Source of the DNA: Paenibacillus sp. FSL R5-0912
Lineage (GTDB): Bacteria; Bacillota; Bacilli; Paenibacillales; Paenibacillaceae
Length of the DNA: 64,000 nt
NCBI RefSeq assembly: GCF_000758605.1
Contig: NZ_CP009282.1
Coordinates: forward strand, 2,542,001-2,606,000
Direction: 5' to 3'
The notes under the pieces are model-generated. The model was not told the DNA's origin. It searched no databases and saw nothing but the letters and a program-made list of their open reading frames with translations. This document shows, piece by piece, positions 7,766 through 15,180 of the stretch; position 1 is the first letter of the stretch, and each line of letters opens with the position of its first letter. The translations under genes were made by a program, and so were the position numbers.

Positions 7766-7800
7766 CAACCCCGCTGTGCTACAGCAGGGTTGTTATATTT
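7766..7800 (+). terminator. Terminator after the membrane protein gene
   Basis: CAACCCCGCTG pairs with CAGCAGGGTTG (one mismatch) and is followed by TTATATTTTA. Confidence 0.75.
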
Positions 7801-7898
7801 TATGGGCTTGGAGGAGGATGCCCGAAGTAGACTTTGTATTTCACTTGATAACATAAACGTATATTAACTAAATGTGTAATAAGGAGGAAGCAAAACTC

Positions 7899-8435
7899 AT
7901 GAGAAAGCTCCCAGCCACACTGTTAGCATTAATGCTAACTTTATCACTTTCCATCCCTTCAGCTTTCGCATCGCCTGTAACAATTCAGGGTACAGTAGAG
8001 ACCACAGATGTTCTCTCTGGAGCAGCATCGGTACAGCCGACAGCAACATCCACCGCTGAAGCGACTGTAGGGACGGTAACCAGAACGGTGGTATCTGCCG
8101 AGTCCACAGCAGTAGCATCACCATCACCCAGCGCTTCTGTATCAGGCTCTGTGGAGTCAGGGGTACCTGCAACACCATCCACAGCGCCAACCCCAGCGCC
8201 CACAACCACTCCAGAGGCAGCAAAGGACGCAGCAAAGGACGTAGCCAAAGACCTTGAGGCCACCTCAGGCGAGGCCTATATCAAGGGATTCCATGTGCAG
8301 GTTGCGTTAACTGATTCTGCAAAGGATGCGCCTTATGTCCCAACATTCAAAGTCCAGTTAGCAGACGGCAGCGGTAAGATCATCTCCACAATAACCGCCA
8401 GCTACACGAACTTTGATCAGGAGAATGGGGTATAG
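7899..8435 (+). CDS. Secreted Ala/Thr/Pro-rich protein, unknown function
   Basis: 178 residues from the ATG at 7899, which has AAGGAGG 11 nt upstream. A clear signal peptide (LPATLLALMLTLSLSIPSAFA) is followed by a low-complexity Ala/Ser/Thr/Val/Pro region (about 35-115), a short charged AAKDAAKDVAKDLE segment, and a compact C-terminal domain (about 125-178) with strand-like stretches (FHVQVALTD, FKVQLADGSG). No family recognised. The long disordered linker suggests a cell-surface or extracellular protein. Confidence 0.6.
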   Translation: MRKLPATLLALMLTLSLSIPSAFASPVTIQGTVETTDVLSGAASVQPTATSTAEATVGTVTRTVVSAESTAVASPSPSASVSGSVESGVPATPSTAPTPAPTTTPEAAKDAAKDVAKDLEATSGEAYIKGFHVQVALTDSAKDAPYVPTFKVQLADGSGKIISTITASYTNFDQENGV

Positions 8436-8548
8436 CTGCTGTAGCTCTTAGAGTTGATCGAAATTGTAAGACATTTCTCATGATGTAGTGACTCCTTCTT
8501 TAATTGAAAATTGTAGCATCTATATTTTCCAAGCATTGCCTAAAGGCT

Positions 8549-8594
8549 GATAGTCTAGTAGGATAAGATTAAATCCTATCGGACTATTTTTTTT
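8549..8594 (+). terminator. Terminator before the methylase operon
   Basis: GATAGTCTAGTAGGAT pairs with ATCCTATCGGACTAT around an A-rich loop and runs into eight T residues. Confidence 0.85.
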
Positions 8595-8636
8595 GTGTGA
8601 AATTAGCGAATATTAGTATAAAGGGGTATTTAGACT

Positions 8637-9368
8637 GTGACTACTACTAACGCAAGAGGTAAGCTCCATATGCTCGAACCTAAGCAGGAATCTAAGAGTT
8701 CTGAATTAATCAATCCGGTTGATGAGCTTTGGCACATAGAACTTCTTTACGGTAAGCACTATCAATTTTCCGAGCTGACGTATGGGCTTTTCATGCAAAC
8801 TAAACTTGTGGGCGGTGCAAGTCGTTGTTATTTAGTAATCGATTTGGTGGAAGACTTCGATAGGATATTAAGGGAGCTTTCAGTATTTGGTGCCATAGAA
8901 CGTACGGAGCTATTGAGAGTGATCGCTTATGCGAAGCAGTTGAAGATAAGAGGGGTATACCGTCCTGTTCCTGACCTCATGCCTTTTATCGATGGGCGGT
9001 CTGATGGTGGCGAGGGTCAGGAGCTGTGTCGTCTTGTGGTTGATTACATCGTGGAGAACCCCTCTTTGTTCCCAACCGTAAGTAGCGGTCTTTACAGTGC
9101 CACACAAAGCCTTGGAGTGGTGCTGGATACGGAGAGCTACATACGAAAATTTGGCGAGTCAGTCGTGGGGGTAACCTCAGAAGCTCTCTATGAGATCCTT
9201 GAGCTTGAAAGTGGAAACAGCAAGAGGTTAGTTGAAATCACCCGTTCATGGCAGCAGGCTGGCTGGCTAGTAAAGAGAAGCAACCAGTCAAGATTGCAAG
9301 AAGCAATAAGACCTATTGCCGATGTAGCTGAGGTACGCCGCTTCTATCTGCTTCGGACAGATATGTAG
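8637..9368 (+). CDS. Unknown protein paired with the Dam-type methylase
   Basis: 243 residues from a GTG (AAAGGGG about 10 nt before). Not recognised. The C-terminal 60 residues (VTSEALYEILELESGN...WQQAGWLVKRSNQSRLQEAI) look like a winged-helix module of the type found at the end of some phage helicases; this is a weak impression. It ends 8 bp before the methylase gene, so the two are surely one operon, and it could be a DNA-binding or replication partner. Confidence 0.5.
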   Translation: MTTTNARGKLHMLEPKQESKSSELINPVDELWHIELLYGKHYQFSELTYGLFMQTKLVGGASRCYLVIDLVEDFDRILRELSVFGAIERTELLRVIAYAKQLKIRGVYRPVPDLMPFIDGRSDGGEGQELCRLVVDYIVENPSLFPTVSSGLYSATQSLGVVLDTESYIRKFGESVVGVTSEALYEILELESGNSKRLVEITRSWQQAGWLVKRSNQSRLQEAIRPIADVAEVRRFYLLRTDM

Positions 9369-9376
9369 GGGGTACT

Positions 9377-10321
9377 ATGGAAAGGCGAAAGCAGTCACGC
9401 ATCAAATCGTTGAGTGGGCATCCCCGCAGTATTATCAATTATCTAGGGGGAAAGGCGAATCTAATTGAAAATATCGTTCCTCTAATCGAGTACATAGCCC
9501 AAGCAGAAGGGCTCACTGAATACATTGAGGCTACTGGCGGAGGCGCACGCATGCTACTTAACCTGCCACAATCGCTTTTTGTACGCAGAGTATATAACGA
9601 GATTGATCCTGGACTATCGTCTTTGTTTTACTGCCTTGGTCATAGAGAGATGACCTATAGTCTTATTGACATGCTAGAGGGCTGGGGTATTGAAGAGGAG
9701 CGCTATCTGTTTGCACGTTCCGAGCATGAATCTTGGCAGACGGATTCTTCACTGTTCTATAACTCTGATTTCGACCGTGTTTATGCCGCTGGGGTAACAT
9801 TTGTGGTGAACACGCAATCAACTGCCTCGACACGAGGCAGTTTCGACAAAACAATATTATCTGCCAATCGCCAAGCGTCATATATGAAAAGAGTCCGTTC
9901 TCTGCACCTGTATTCTTCAACGCTAGAAGGGGTAAACGTCAGCAATCAGTCAATCTTTGCCCTGCTTTCTCAACCTCGGGACTGGTCTAAATCTTTCGTG
10001 TATATTGATCCTCCGTACACAGTTGATGAGATGCTTAGTACAGAGCATTACGGTGTGCATTCCTTCTCCAATCAAGACCACGAGAAGCTGGTTGACTTGC
10101 TCTTAAACCACGATGCAAAAATAGGACTAAGCGGGTATGCAAACAGTATTTACTCTAGGCTAGAGACGAATGGTTGGAAAAAGCTCTTCTTACGGAGAGT
10201 TCCTATCTCGAGTTCGGGCACCAAAGGTCGGTTTCAGGATGAGTACATTTGGCTAAACGTGGACATTCCTCAGGTTCTTATCGACATGGTTGCCGATGAA
10301 AACTATCGTTTAATGGATTAA
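9377..10321 (+). CDS. DNA adenine methylase, D12/Dam class
   Basis: 314 residues. N6-adenine methyltransferase of the D12 class: the cofactor motif NYLGGK (21-26) near the N-terminus, EATGGGA (about 52-58) as the FxGxG-like element, and catalytic DPPY at 211-214 (YIDPPYTVDEM). The recognition site cannot be told from sequence. No restriction nuclease is encoded next to it, so it may protect the element's DNA or control its replication or expression. Translationally close to the upstream gene. Confidence 0.85.
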   Translation: MERRKQSRIKSLSGHPRSIINYLGGKANLIENIVPLIEYIAQAEGLTEYIEATGGGARMLLNLPQSLFVRRVYNEIDPGLSSLFYCLGHREMTYSLIDMLEGWGIEEERYLFARSEHESWQTDSSLFYNSDFDRVYAAGVTFVVNTQSTASTRGSFDKTILSANRQASYMKRVRSLHLYSSTLEGVNVSNQSIFALLSQPRDWSKSFVYIDPPYTVDEMLSTEHYGVHSFSNQDHEKLVDLLLNHDAKIGLSGYANSIYSRLETNGWKKLFLRRVPISSSGTKGRFQDEYIWLNVDIPQVLIDMVADENYRLMD

Positions 10322-10464
10322 GAAGAGGTGGCATTTACTGCTGGAGCTTAGGCTTTTAGTGGCTTGTAACACTCTGAAAAACCTAAGGACATGTAAAAAA
10401 AGCCTATGAAGGCCATTGAATCCTACGGACACCACTATAATTTCAAGACAACTACTCAGTTTGA

Positions 10465-10496
10465 TGAGTCACATGCTAGGTGTGGCTTTTTTTTGT
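10465..10496 (+). terminator. Terminator after the methylase operon
   Basis: AGTCACAT and GGTGTGGCT pair across GCTA with G-U pairs, followed by TTTTTTTT. Confidence 0.7.
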
Positions 10497-10592
10497 TGCT
10501 ATTTATGCATGAAATCGAACAGACTGCGATTCTGATCATTTTTGCCTTAATCCTTTGACTGAGTGTGCTCTTGCTGGGGGTATTGACTAGCG

Positions 10593-10830
10593 TTTGTAAA
10601 TCTCTTCATATTATTTGCAAAACGGCTAACATGATTTGCAAATGTCATCATATTTCCATTCAAAAACGGTAACACCATTTGCAAAATCGATCATTCAACA
10701 AACTAACCGCACAGTATCCTCTGTTATAAGCGCACTTAATTTGCCGTTTTCTTCATTCCATCTCCAATTTGTCACATCTCTTTGTAAATGAGCAAACCTA
10801 TTTGTAAATCGCTTAACACCGTTTGTAAAA
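10593..10830. repeat. Iteron-like array of TTTGYAAA boxes
   Basis: Exact TTTG(C/T)AAA octamers begin at 10593, 10614, 10635 and 10678, with a degenerate box near 10657, giving a 21-22 bp period (two helical turns). A second cluster begins at 10781, 10801 and 10822, and one more octamer lies at 10952. All boxes are on the same helical face within a cluster. The first falls just after a TTGACT at 10583 and may overlap a promoter. Such phased arrays are typical of replication origins (iterons), partition sites or multi-operator promoters. No gene is present between 10322 and 11033. Confidence 0.7.
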
Positions 10831-11033
10831 CTCGCTACAGCCGCTGTTTGTGCATCATATGGCATGTTTCCCCGTCATGCTCCGTTGCTCCTTATTAGGG
10901 GGTACTCTGCCGTTCAGCGGTGGCTGAGCAATCTATAAATATGTAAATATTTTTGTAAAATCATGGACTTTAATTATGACGAAAAGATATTTTTATACAT
11001 TTCTACACGGGGAAAAAATCAGAAAGAGAGAGG

Positions 11034-11843
11034 ATGAATTATCAGATGTTCGACATGAGATATTTCAACGGTTATTTATATTCTTTTAAATCCCCTTTAA
11101 CTGCCCATCTTCAGCAGTGTTTACAGGGGGAGCTTGCATTCGGTGAACAGGACACGTTCACTTGTTTTAGTATGACGCACCGCGATGCCATGGCGGTTGA
11201 ATACGGAGCTTGGCTAAACCGTTTTGGAATCCCGATCAAGGATTCTGACATACGAGTTTATGGAAGAACACTCGCGAGCGGGCTGTATCTCCAAAACAGT
11301 ATCTGCATGGCACTGATTAATAAAACCTACTGTCTGGTAACGCAAAGTGGTGCCTATGCAGCTGCAATATCAAATGCTCACTCACCGCATGCCAAAGAGG
11401 CAATTCAGCGGGAGCTAACGCCGAGTATATCAGACATTCGGAACGCTGTGCTGCCTGTAGCATTGCTTGGCAGGGGTCAGCATGGGCTTTTCGTTAAGGA
11501 TAAAGTTATGTTGTCGGAGAAAAACCTGCATGGAGTTGTTCCATTCATATATTATCTCCGGTATGGGATGAAACTGGCTGAGTCTTTATTTAATCAATCA
11601 CTTATCGTGTCGTATCGGGGACAGGATCGAGAGCCTTTAAGGACTGAGGTTAGCTTATTTCCAAATCAAATGAGGGAATATTATCGAGTATCGACACATG
11701 CTGAGGCCAGGAAGGTTATTTCAAACCAACTAGAGCATTCTGACACCTTGGGGAGGCTTTTGGTCTTTAAGATGAAGAAGGGTCATAAGCTGTATCCCCT
11801 CCATATGAATGTTCTTTCTATAACGAGTATCGTACCGAGTTAA
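11034..11843 (+). CDS. Unknown protein downstream of the iteron-like array
   Basis: 269 residues, soluble, no signal peptide, no family recognised. Charged and mixed composition, with segments such as TFTCFSMTHRDAMAVEYGAWL and LGRGQHGLFVKDKVML. The ATG at 11034 directly abuts GAGAGG; ATG 11046 would have better spacing, so the start is uncertain. Being the first gene after the phased repeats, it is the natural candidate for the protein that binds them or acts at the putative origin, but this rests on position only. Confidence 0.5.
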   Translation: MNYQMFDMRYFNGYLYSFKSPLTAHLQQCLQGELAFGEQDTFTCFSMTHRDAMAVEYGAWLNRFGIPIKDSDIRVYGRTLASGLYLQNSICMALINKTYCLVTQSGAYAAAISNAHSPHAKEAIQRELTPSISDIRNAVLPVALLGRGQHGLFVKDKVMLSEKNLHGVVPFIYYLRYGMKLAESLFNQSLIVSYRGQDREPLRTEVSLFPNQMREYYRVSTHAEARKVISNQLEHSDTLGRLLVFKMKKGHKLYPLHMNVLSITSIVPS

Positions 11844-11863
11844 CTTTGTGGTTTGCGCTACAC

Positions 11864-11903
11864 GAATAGGCTATCCAGCCTTCGCTGGATAGCCTATTCT
11901 TTG
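11864..11903 (+). terminator. Strong hairpin after the 11034 gene
   Basis: A perfect 16-bp stem (GAATAGGCTATCCAGC / GCTGGATAGCCTATTC) with loop CTTC, 20 bp after the stop codon and followed by TTTGG. Probably a terminator, although the T-run is short. Confidence 0.75.
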
Positions 11904-12437
11904 GCCCTCTGCTGGCTTCTGCTGGGATGGGGTAGGTCTTTTATCCACGCTGGCTTACTCGCCCTCACGGCTCATCTGCTTGCGTCTCTCTTCGTGGGGG
12001 ATCTGCTCTGTTTCCTGTCTGTGAGGTATTCGAAAATTAGAATGAAACTTAGAACTGGCTTCGACGTTAGTTCTAATCTTGCTCGTGTTCTAATAAATCA
12101 GGCGATTTCGGCATGAAAAGGGGCTTTTACTCTAATATTTTTTCTTTAAAACTTGGATAATTAGAGTTAGCAATATTATTGTGAAATAGGCATTGAACAG
12201 CTACTTTCTTTTGCCTGTGCTGACCTCGTTTCGGGGCACTTCCGCTCTGATATGTCTCATATACTATAGGATTCGGTACTGGCTGAATATTGAAGGATTC
12301 CTGTTCCAAAAGAGTTTTAGAACCTGTCCCTAAAGTTACCTTGGGTTACAGATATTTCGGCACGTTTTTGGACTATTTTTTTGTTTCAAGTACACAAAAC
12401 TGTATTGGTTATCTTAAAAGAAGGAGTGGGCTAACCA
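11904..12437. other. Non-coding gap before the small recombinase
   Basis: Frames here (an 87-codon TTG-start frame on plus at 11853-12116 that runs through the hairpin, and a 60-codon TTG-start frame on minus at 12127-12309) have no ribosome site or recognisable product. The last 20 bp hold the AAGAAGGAG site of the recombinase gene. Nothing else is seen. Confidence 0.5.
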
Positions 12438-13037
12438 ATGGCTTCAAAAAAATTCGGCTACACAAGGACTAGTAAAATGATTCAGAGGGAGGACAGGCAG
12501 ATTGATATGCTGATAGAATTTGGCGTTGACGCGGCAGATATCTATGTAGACAAAATGACAGGTGCGCATATGGAGCGTGAGCAACTAAAAAAACTACAGC
12601 AGGTGCTTCGTCCTGCTGACACTGTGGTTGTAGAGAGTCTTAGCCGACTGTCAAGGTCTACGAAGGATTTGCTTTCGATTTTAGAAGATTGGGATAAGCG
12701 TGATATTGTGTTTGTCTCTTTAAAAGAGAAGCTCGATTTTTCCTCGACCACAGGAAAACTAATTCTGACCATTCTCAGTGCAATAGCTCAATTCGAGAAA
12801 GACATGATTCGGGATAGGGTCATGGAAGGTCTTGCGGCAGCGAAGCAAAGAGGTCGCGTTGGCGGACGCCCCAAAACTCCAAAATTTAGAATTGAGGATG
12901 CCTTGAAACTGTATGCGGCAAACATTTATTCGGTGTCAGAGATCTCGAAACGAACGGGGGTATCACGATCTGTGCTGTATCGCACTCTAAGGGAAGAAGC
13001 CAATCAAAGTTTAACGGCTAAAAATGAAGGCAAGTAG
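12438..13037 (+). CDS. Small serine recombinase (resolvase/invertase family)
   Basis: 199 residues, normal for Tn3-resolvase/Hin-type enzymes that form a covalent phosphoserine link to DNA. Catalytic Ser12 lies in YTRTSK; Arg70 and Arg73 in ESLSRLSR are kept; helix E region (TILSAIAQFEKDMIRDRVMEG) is present, then GGRPKTP and a helix-turn-helix (about 163-190, YSVSEISKRTGVSRSVLYRTL). All catalytic residues are intact. AAGAAGGAG precedes the ATG. It may resolve element multimers or invert a segment; no inversion region is obvious. Confidence 0.88.
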   Translation: MASKKFGYTRTSKMIQREDRQIDMLIEFGVDAADIYVDKMTGAHMEREQLKKLQQVLRPADTVVVESLSRLSRSTKDLLSILEDWDKRDIVFVSLKEKLDFSSTTGKLILTILSAIAQFEKDMIRDRVMEGLAAAKQRGRVGGRPKTPKFRIEDALKLYAANIYSVSEISKRTGVSRSVLYRTLREEANQSLTAKNEGK

Positions 13038-13619
13038 CTGTGCAGCAAAAATGGCCCAGAAACTACTAGACGAAATGCCATCATAAATGAAGTGTTCTTT
13101 CATGAATACTGATTTACTGACTACAACATATGCATGGTTACGTAAAGAGGCGATGGCTTCACGGCTTATATGGCTGTTACCGCCTAGTGACATTGTTCAA
13201 AAAATAGGACATTCGATTGCTGGAAGGGTTCCTTACTCGTCTCGTTAAAATGAAAACCGCACTTTTATTGACTCTTGGGAAGGTAATTTAATCTCAGGGG
13301 TCTTTTTTTATATGGAGAAACGGAATTTCAAAGGACAGTAGCTCACACCTGCACTCAGGGGGTTCTCATGTTTTATGCCTTGATTGCGATTGCGCGGAAG
13401 GACTGCACAGGCGTGTCATGAGTTGGACGAGCAGTTCGAGTTAAGGGGTAGTGACTTATCTCTGCCGTTCAATGCGCTGGCATTTCATATGGGAACATAC
13501 ACGGTTCCCATATGAATGGACACTTCCCGTTGATGATGAGGTTGCAACGGAGACTGTGTTACATCAGGGCGAAACAAAATGGATTTAACTAATACGTATT
13601 CATTTGGGGGTGAAAATCT
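13038..13619. other. Gap with a perfect inverted repeat
   Basis: No gene is seen. A perfect 13-bp inverted repeat lies at 13484-13516 and GGGGGTG (13605-13611) is the ribosome site of the next gene. The remainder shows no structure I can name. Confidence 0.5.
13484..13516. repeat. 13-bp perfect inverted repeat, 7-nt spacer
   Basis: TTCATATGGGAAC (13484-13496) and GTTCCCATATGAA (13504-13516) flank ATACACG. No T-run follows. It lies about 100 bp before the 13620 gene and 450 bp after the small recombinase gene, so it could be an operator or part of a recombination site. Confidence 0.7.
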
Positions 13620-13970
13620 ATGTTGTTAAAGCGAGCTGTTCTTTATTTGCCAAATGCAGATCACTTGAACCTTTTCCAGCATGAGTCATTAAACGCACTC
13701 TATGATCTTGCAAGGAGTACTGGTTGTGAGGTGACGCACCTTTACTGTGGGTTGGGTGAGGATTATGAGCATCTGGTTAGCGATGCGCTGGCTGGGAGGT
13801 TTCAAGTCATTGTAGCTATGGAGCTTTCTCCGTTACTGGCATGTACCGATCTTTGTGAGGCTCTTCGCCCAAACTTGGTTAGTGGTGATCTCCATCTAAT
13901 CACTCGAGATGGTTTGGTTAACACCGTTCGTGATGGAGCAAGCATGCTGGGGTATTATCTTTGGTCTTAG
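13620..13970 (+). CDS. Degenerate serine-recombinase-fold protein without catalytic residues
   Basis: 116 residues, ATG with GGGGGTG 8 nt upstream. By eye the whole chain follows the N-terminal resolvase fold: strand 1 AVLYL, helix QHESLNALYDLARSTG, strand TH LYCGLGED, then GRFQVIVAMEL, and LHLITRDGLVNT in place of the usual EG(I/V)DT segment. The YxRVS motif is YLPNA (Ser to Ala13), and the two arginines of DRLSR are Pro71 and Ala74. It cannot be an active recombinase. No DNA-binding domain follows. It may have become an accessory or regulatory subunit; the relationship is inferred from pattern, not from a search. Confidence 0.5.
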   Translation: MLLKRAVLYLPNADHLNLFQHESLNALYDLARSTGCEVTHLYCGLGEDYEHLVSDALAGRFQVIVAMELSPLLACTDLCEALRPNLVSGDLHLITRDGLVNTVRDGASMLGYYLWS

Positions 13971-14090
13971 TTTTCTTTATTTTCGGAGGAAGCAGTTGAA
14001 TTTGCGGTAATGAGATATTCTTAAAATGGATATGTCTCGCAGGCTTTGGTTTTGTATCCGAGCTCGCTTAGACAGAGGAGGTAAAAAATA

Positions 14091-14492
14091 ATGGTTAAGT
14101 CTGGTAGTGTCAATAAGGTTGCGCTATATTGTCGTTACGCTCATAAGAAGTCTGAGTCGGATGCATCTGTTGAACAGGAGCGGAGAAGTTTGCAAGCGTT
14201 CTGTGAATCCAGGGGGTATGAAGTGGCTGGGGTTTATTTGGACAATGGGTATTCAGGTATGACCCTCGATAATCCTTCTTTACAACAGTTATTAAGTGAT
14301 CTGAGAGATGATAGATTCGATACGGTTGCGATTAGAACTGGTACTGTTTTATCACGTGATATTGTAAAGTTTATAGGTTTGTACGTTGATGAGTTTTTAC
14401 CGAGAAAGAAGGAGCTGTTAATCATGGATCTTAATTCGAGCATGTCAGATTTGCTCATGCAGCCACTTTATAGTAGGTTCGACGAAGTATAA
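14091..14492 (+). CDS. Catalytic-domain-only serine recombinase with Ser to Ala change
   Basis: 133 residues, strong AGAGGAGGT site before the ATG. It clearly follows the large serine recombinase N-terminal domain: ALYCRYAHKK, VEQERRSLQAFCESRGYEV, YLDNGYSGMTLDNPSLQQLL, DRFDTVAIRTG. The catalytic Ser is Ala17 (CRYAH instead of CRVST) and the first arginine of DRLSR is Val86, while Arg89 is kept. The protein stops after the catalytic domain, without zinc ribbon or coiled coil. The domain is well conserved apart from the active site, which suggests selected loss rather than decay. A terminator follows. Confidence 0.75.
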   Translation: MVKSGSVNKVALYCRYAHKKSESDASVEQERRSLQAFCESRGYEVAGVYLDNGYSGMTLDNPSLQQLLSDLRDDRFDTVAIRTGTVLSRDIVKFIGLYVDEFLPRKKELLIMDLNSSMSDLLMQPLYSRFDEV

Positions 14493-14532
14493 GCACTGCT
14501 ACACTTTCTTAATACTGTGAAGGGAATCCACT

Positions 14533-14569
14533 GGCGACTAGGTGCCTTATACTAGTCGCTTTCTTGTTT
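14533..14569 (+). terminator. Terminator after the 14091 gene
   Basis: GCGACTAG (14534-14541) pairs with CTAGTCGC (14552-14559), followed by TTTCTTGTTTC. Confidence 0.75.
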
Positions 14570-14728
14570 CTTATGAAGCATGTGTAGTTTATGTTTAAAA
14601 TCCCTGTTGTTGTATTCTAAAAGTTTTAGTTAGACAGTTACGTCTTCTTTTATGAGGTAGCGTTGGAGTCCTTTCTATTGTGGGGCAGGAGTTATCTTCT
14701 CCTAGCATCATTCTAGGGAGTGTGTCCT

Positions 14729-14932
14729 ATGTTCACAACAAAGACGGTAACAGTAGGCGGTTCGGAGTATTCGGTCATTGTAGAAGAAGGGGTAGTCGTT
14801 GGTCTTAAGCGGTTCAACTCTAAGTACGGTCTTGAGGTAGAAGTGCACTTTTCAAAAGAGAATTCAAGCGCGGAACAGACGTTAGTGTCTTTGCTGGAAG
14901 AAGCTTATTTGAAGCAGCATTTGGACTCCTGA
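14729..14932 (+). CDS. 67-residue protein between recombinase genes
   Basis: Starts at ATG 14729 with TAGGGAG 8 nt upstream (an in-frame GTG at 14720 overlaps that site). The sequence has two or three predicted strands (TKTVTVGGSEYSVIVEEGVVVGLKRF) followed by an amphipathic C-terminal helix (AEQTLVSLLEEAYLKQHL). Not recognised. Size and position, 250 bp before the large integrase, are compatible with a recombination directionality factor, which for serine integrases can be as small as about 60 residues; this is a guess from context. Confidence 0.5.
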   Translation: MFTTKTVTVGGSEYSVIVEEGVVVGLKRFNSKYGLEVEVHFSKENSSAEQTLVSLLEEAYLKQHLDS

Positions 14933-15024
14933 TTGATTTATTGGCGCTGTCTACAATAAAAACATAGTAAATACATGTTAATAGTTTGAATTATTGCTGC
15001 GAACAGTCTGTAACCTCCTTCTTA

Positions 15025-15082
15025 ATCTCCGTTACAGGCTCTCCTTTGTTCATATCTCCGTTACAGGCTCTCCTTTGTTCAT
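15025..15082. repeat. Two tandem 29-bp repeats upstream of the integrase
   Basis: ATCTCCGTTACAGGCTCTCC plus TTTGTTCAT is repeated exactly at 15025-15053 and 15054-15082. AGTCTGTAAC at 15005-15014 is a near inverted copy of GTTACAGGCT, so a hairpin can form before the repeats. This may be a leftover terminator duplicated with its T-rich tail, or a control site for the integrase gene. Confidence 0.75.
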
Positions 15083-15180
15083 ATGGAAAGAAAGACTTGA
15101 ACAAAAGTCAGTAGCATGGTAATGAATTTACATTATAAGTAAAAATAACTAAATAATATATCTCGGAGGTGGCAACCATC

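Noticed and set aside
10593..10830. Phased TTTGYAAA boxes as a CRISPR array
   Set aside because: The repeated unit is only 8 bp with 13-bp gaps, far shorter than CRISPR repeats and spacers, and no cas genes are present.
11853..12116. 87-codon frame on the plus strand
   Set aside because: It starts at a TTG without ribosome site and its first codons run through the perfect terminator hairpin at 11864-11899.
12127..12309. 60-codon frame on the minus strand
   Set aside because: TTG start, no ribosome site, no recognisable features.
14091..14492. The 14091 gene as an active integrase truncated by frameshift
   Set aside because: The frame is intact to a stop followed by a terminator, no downstream recombinase domain is found in other frames, and the catalytic serine itself is changed.
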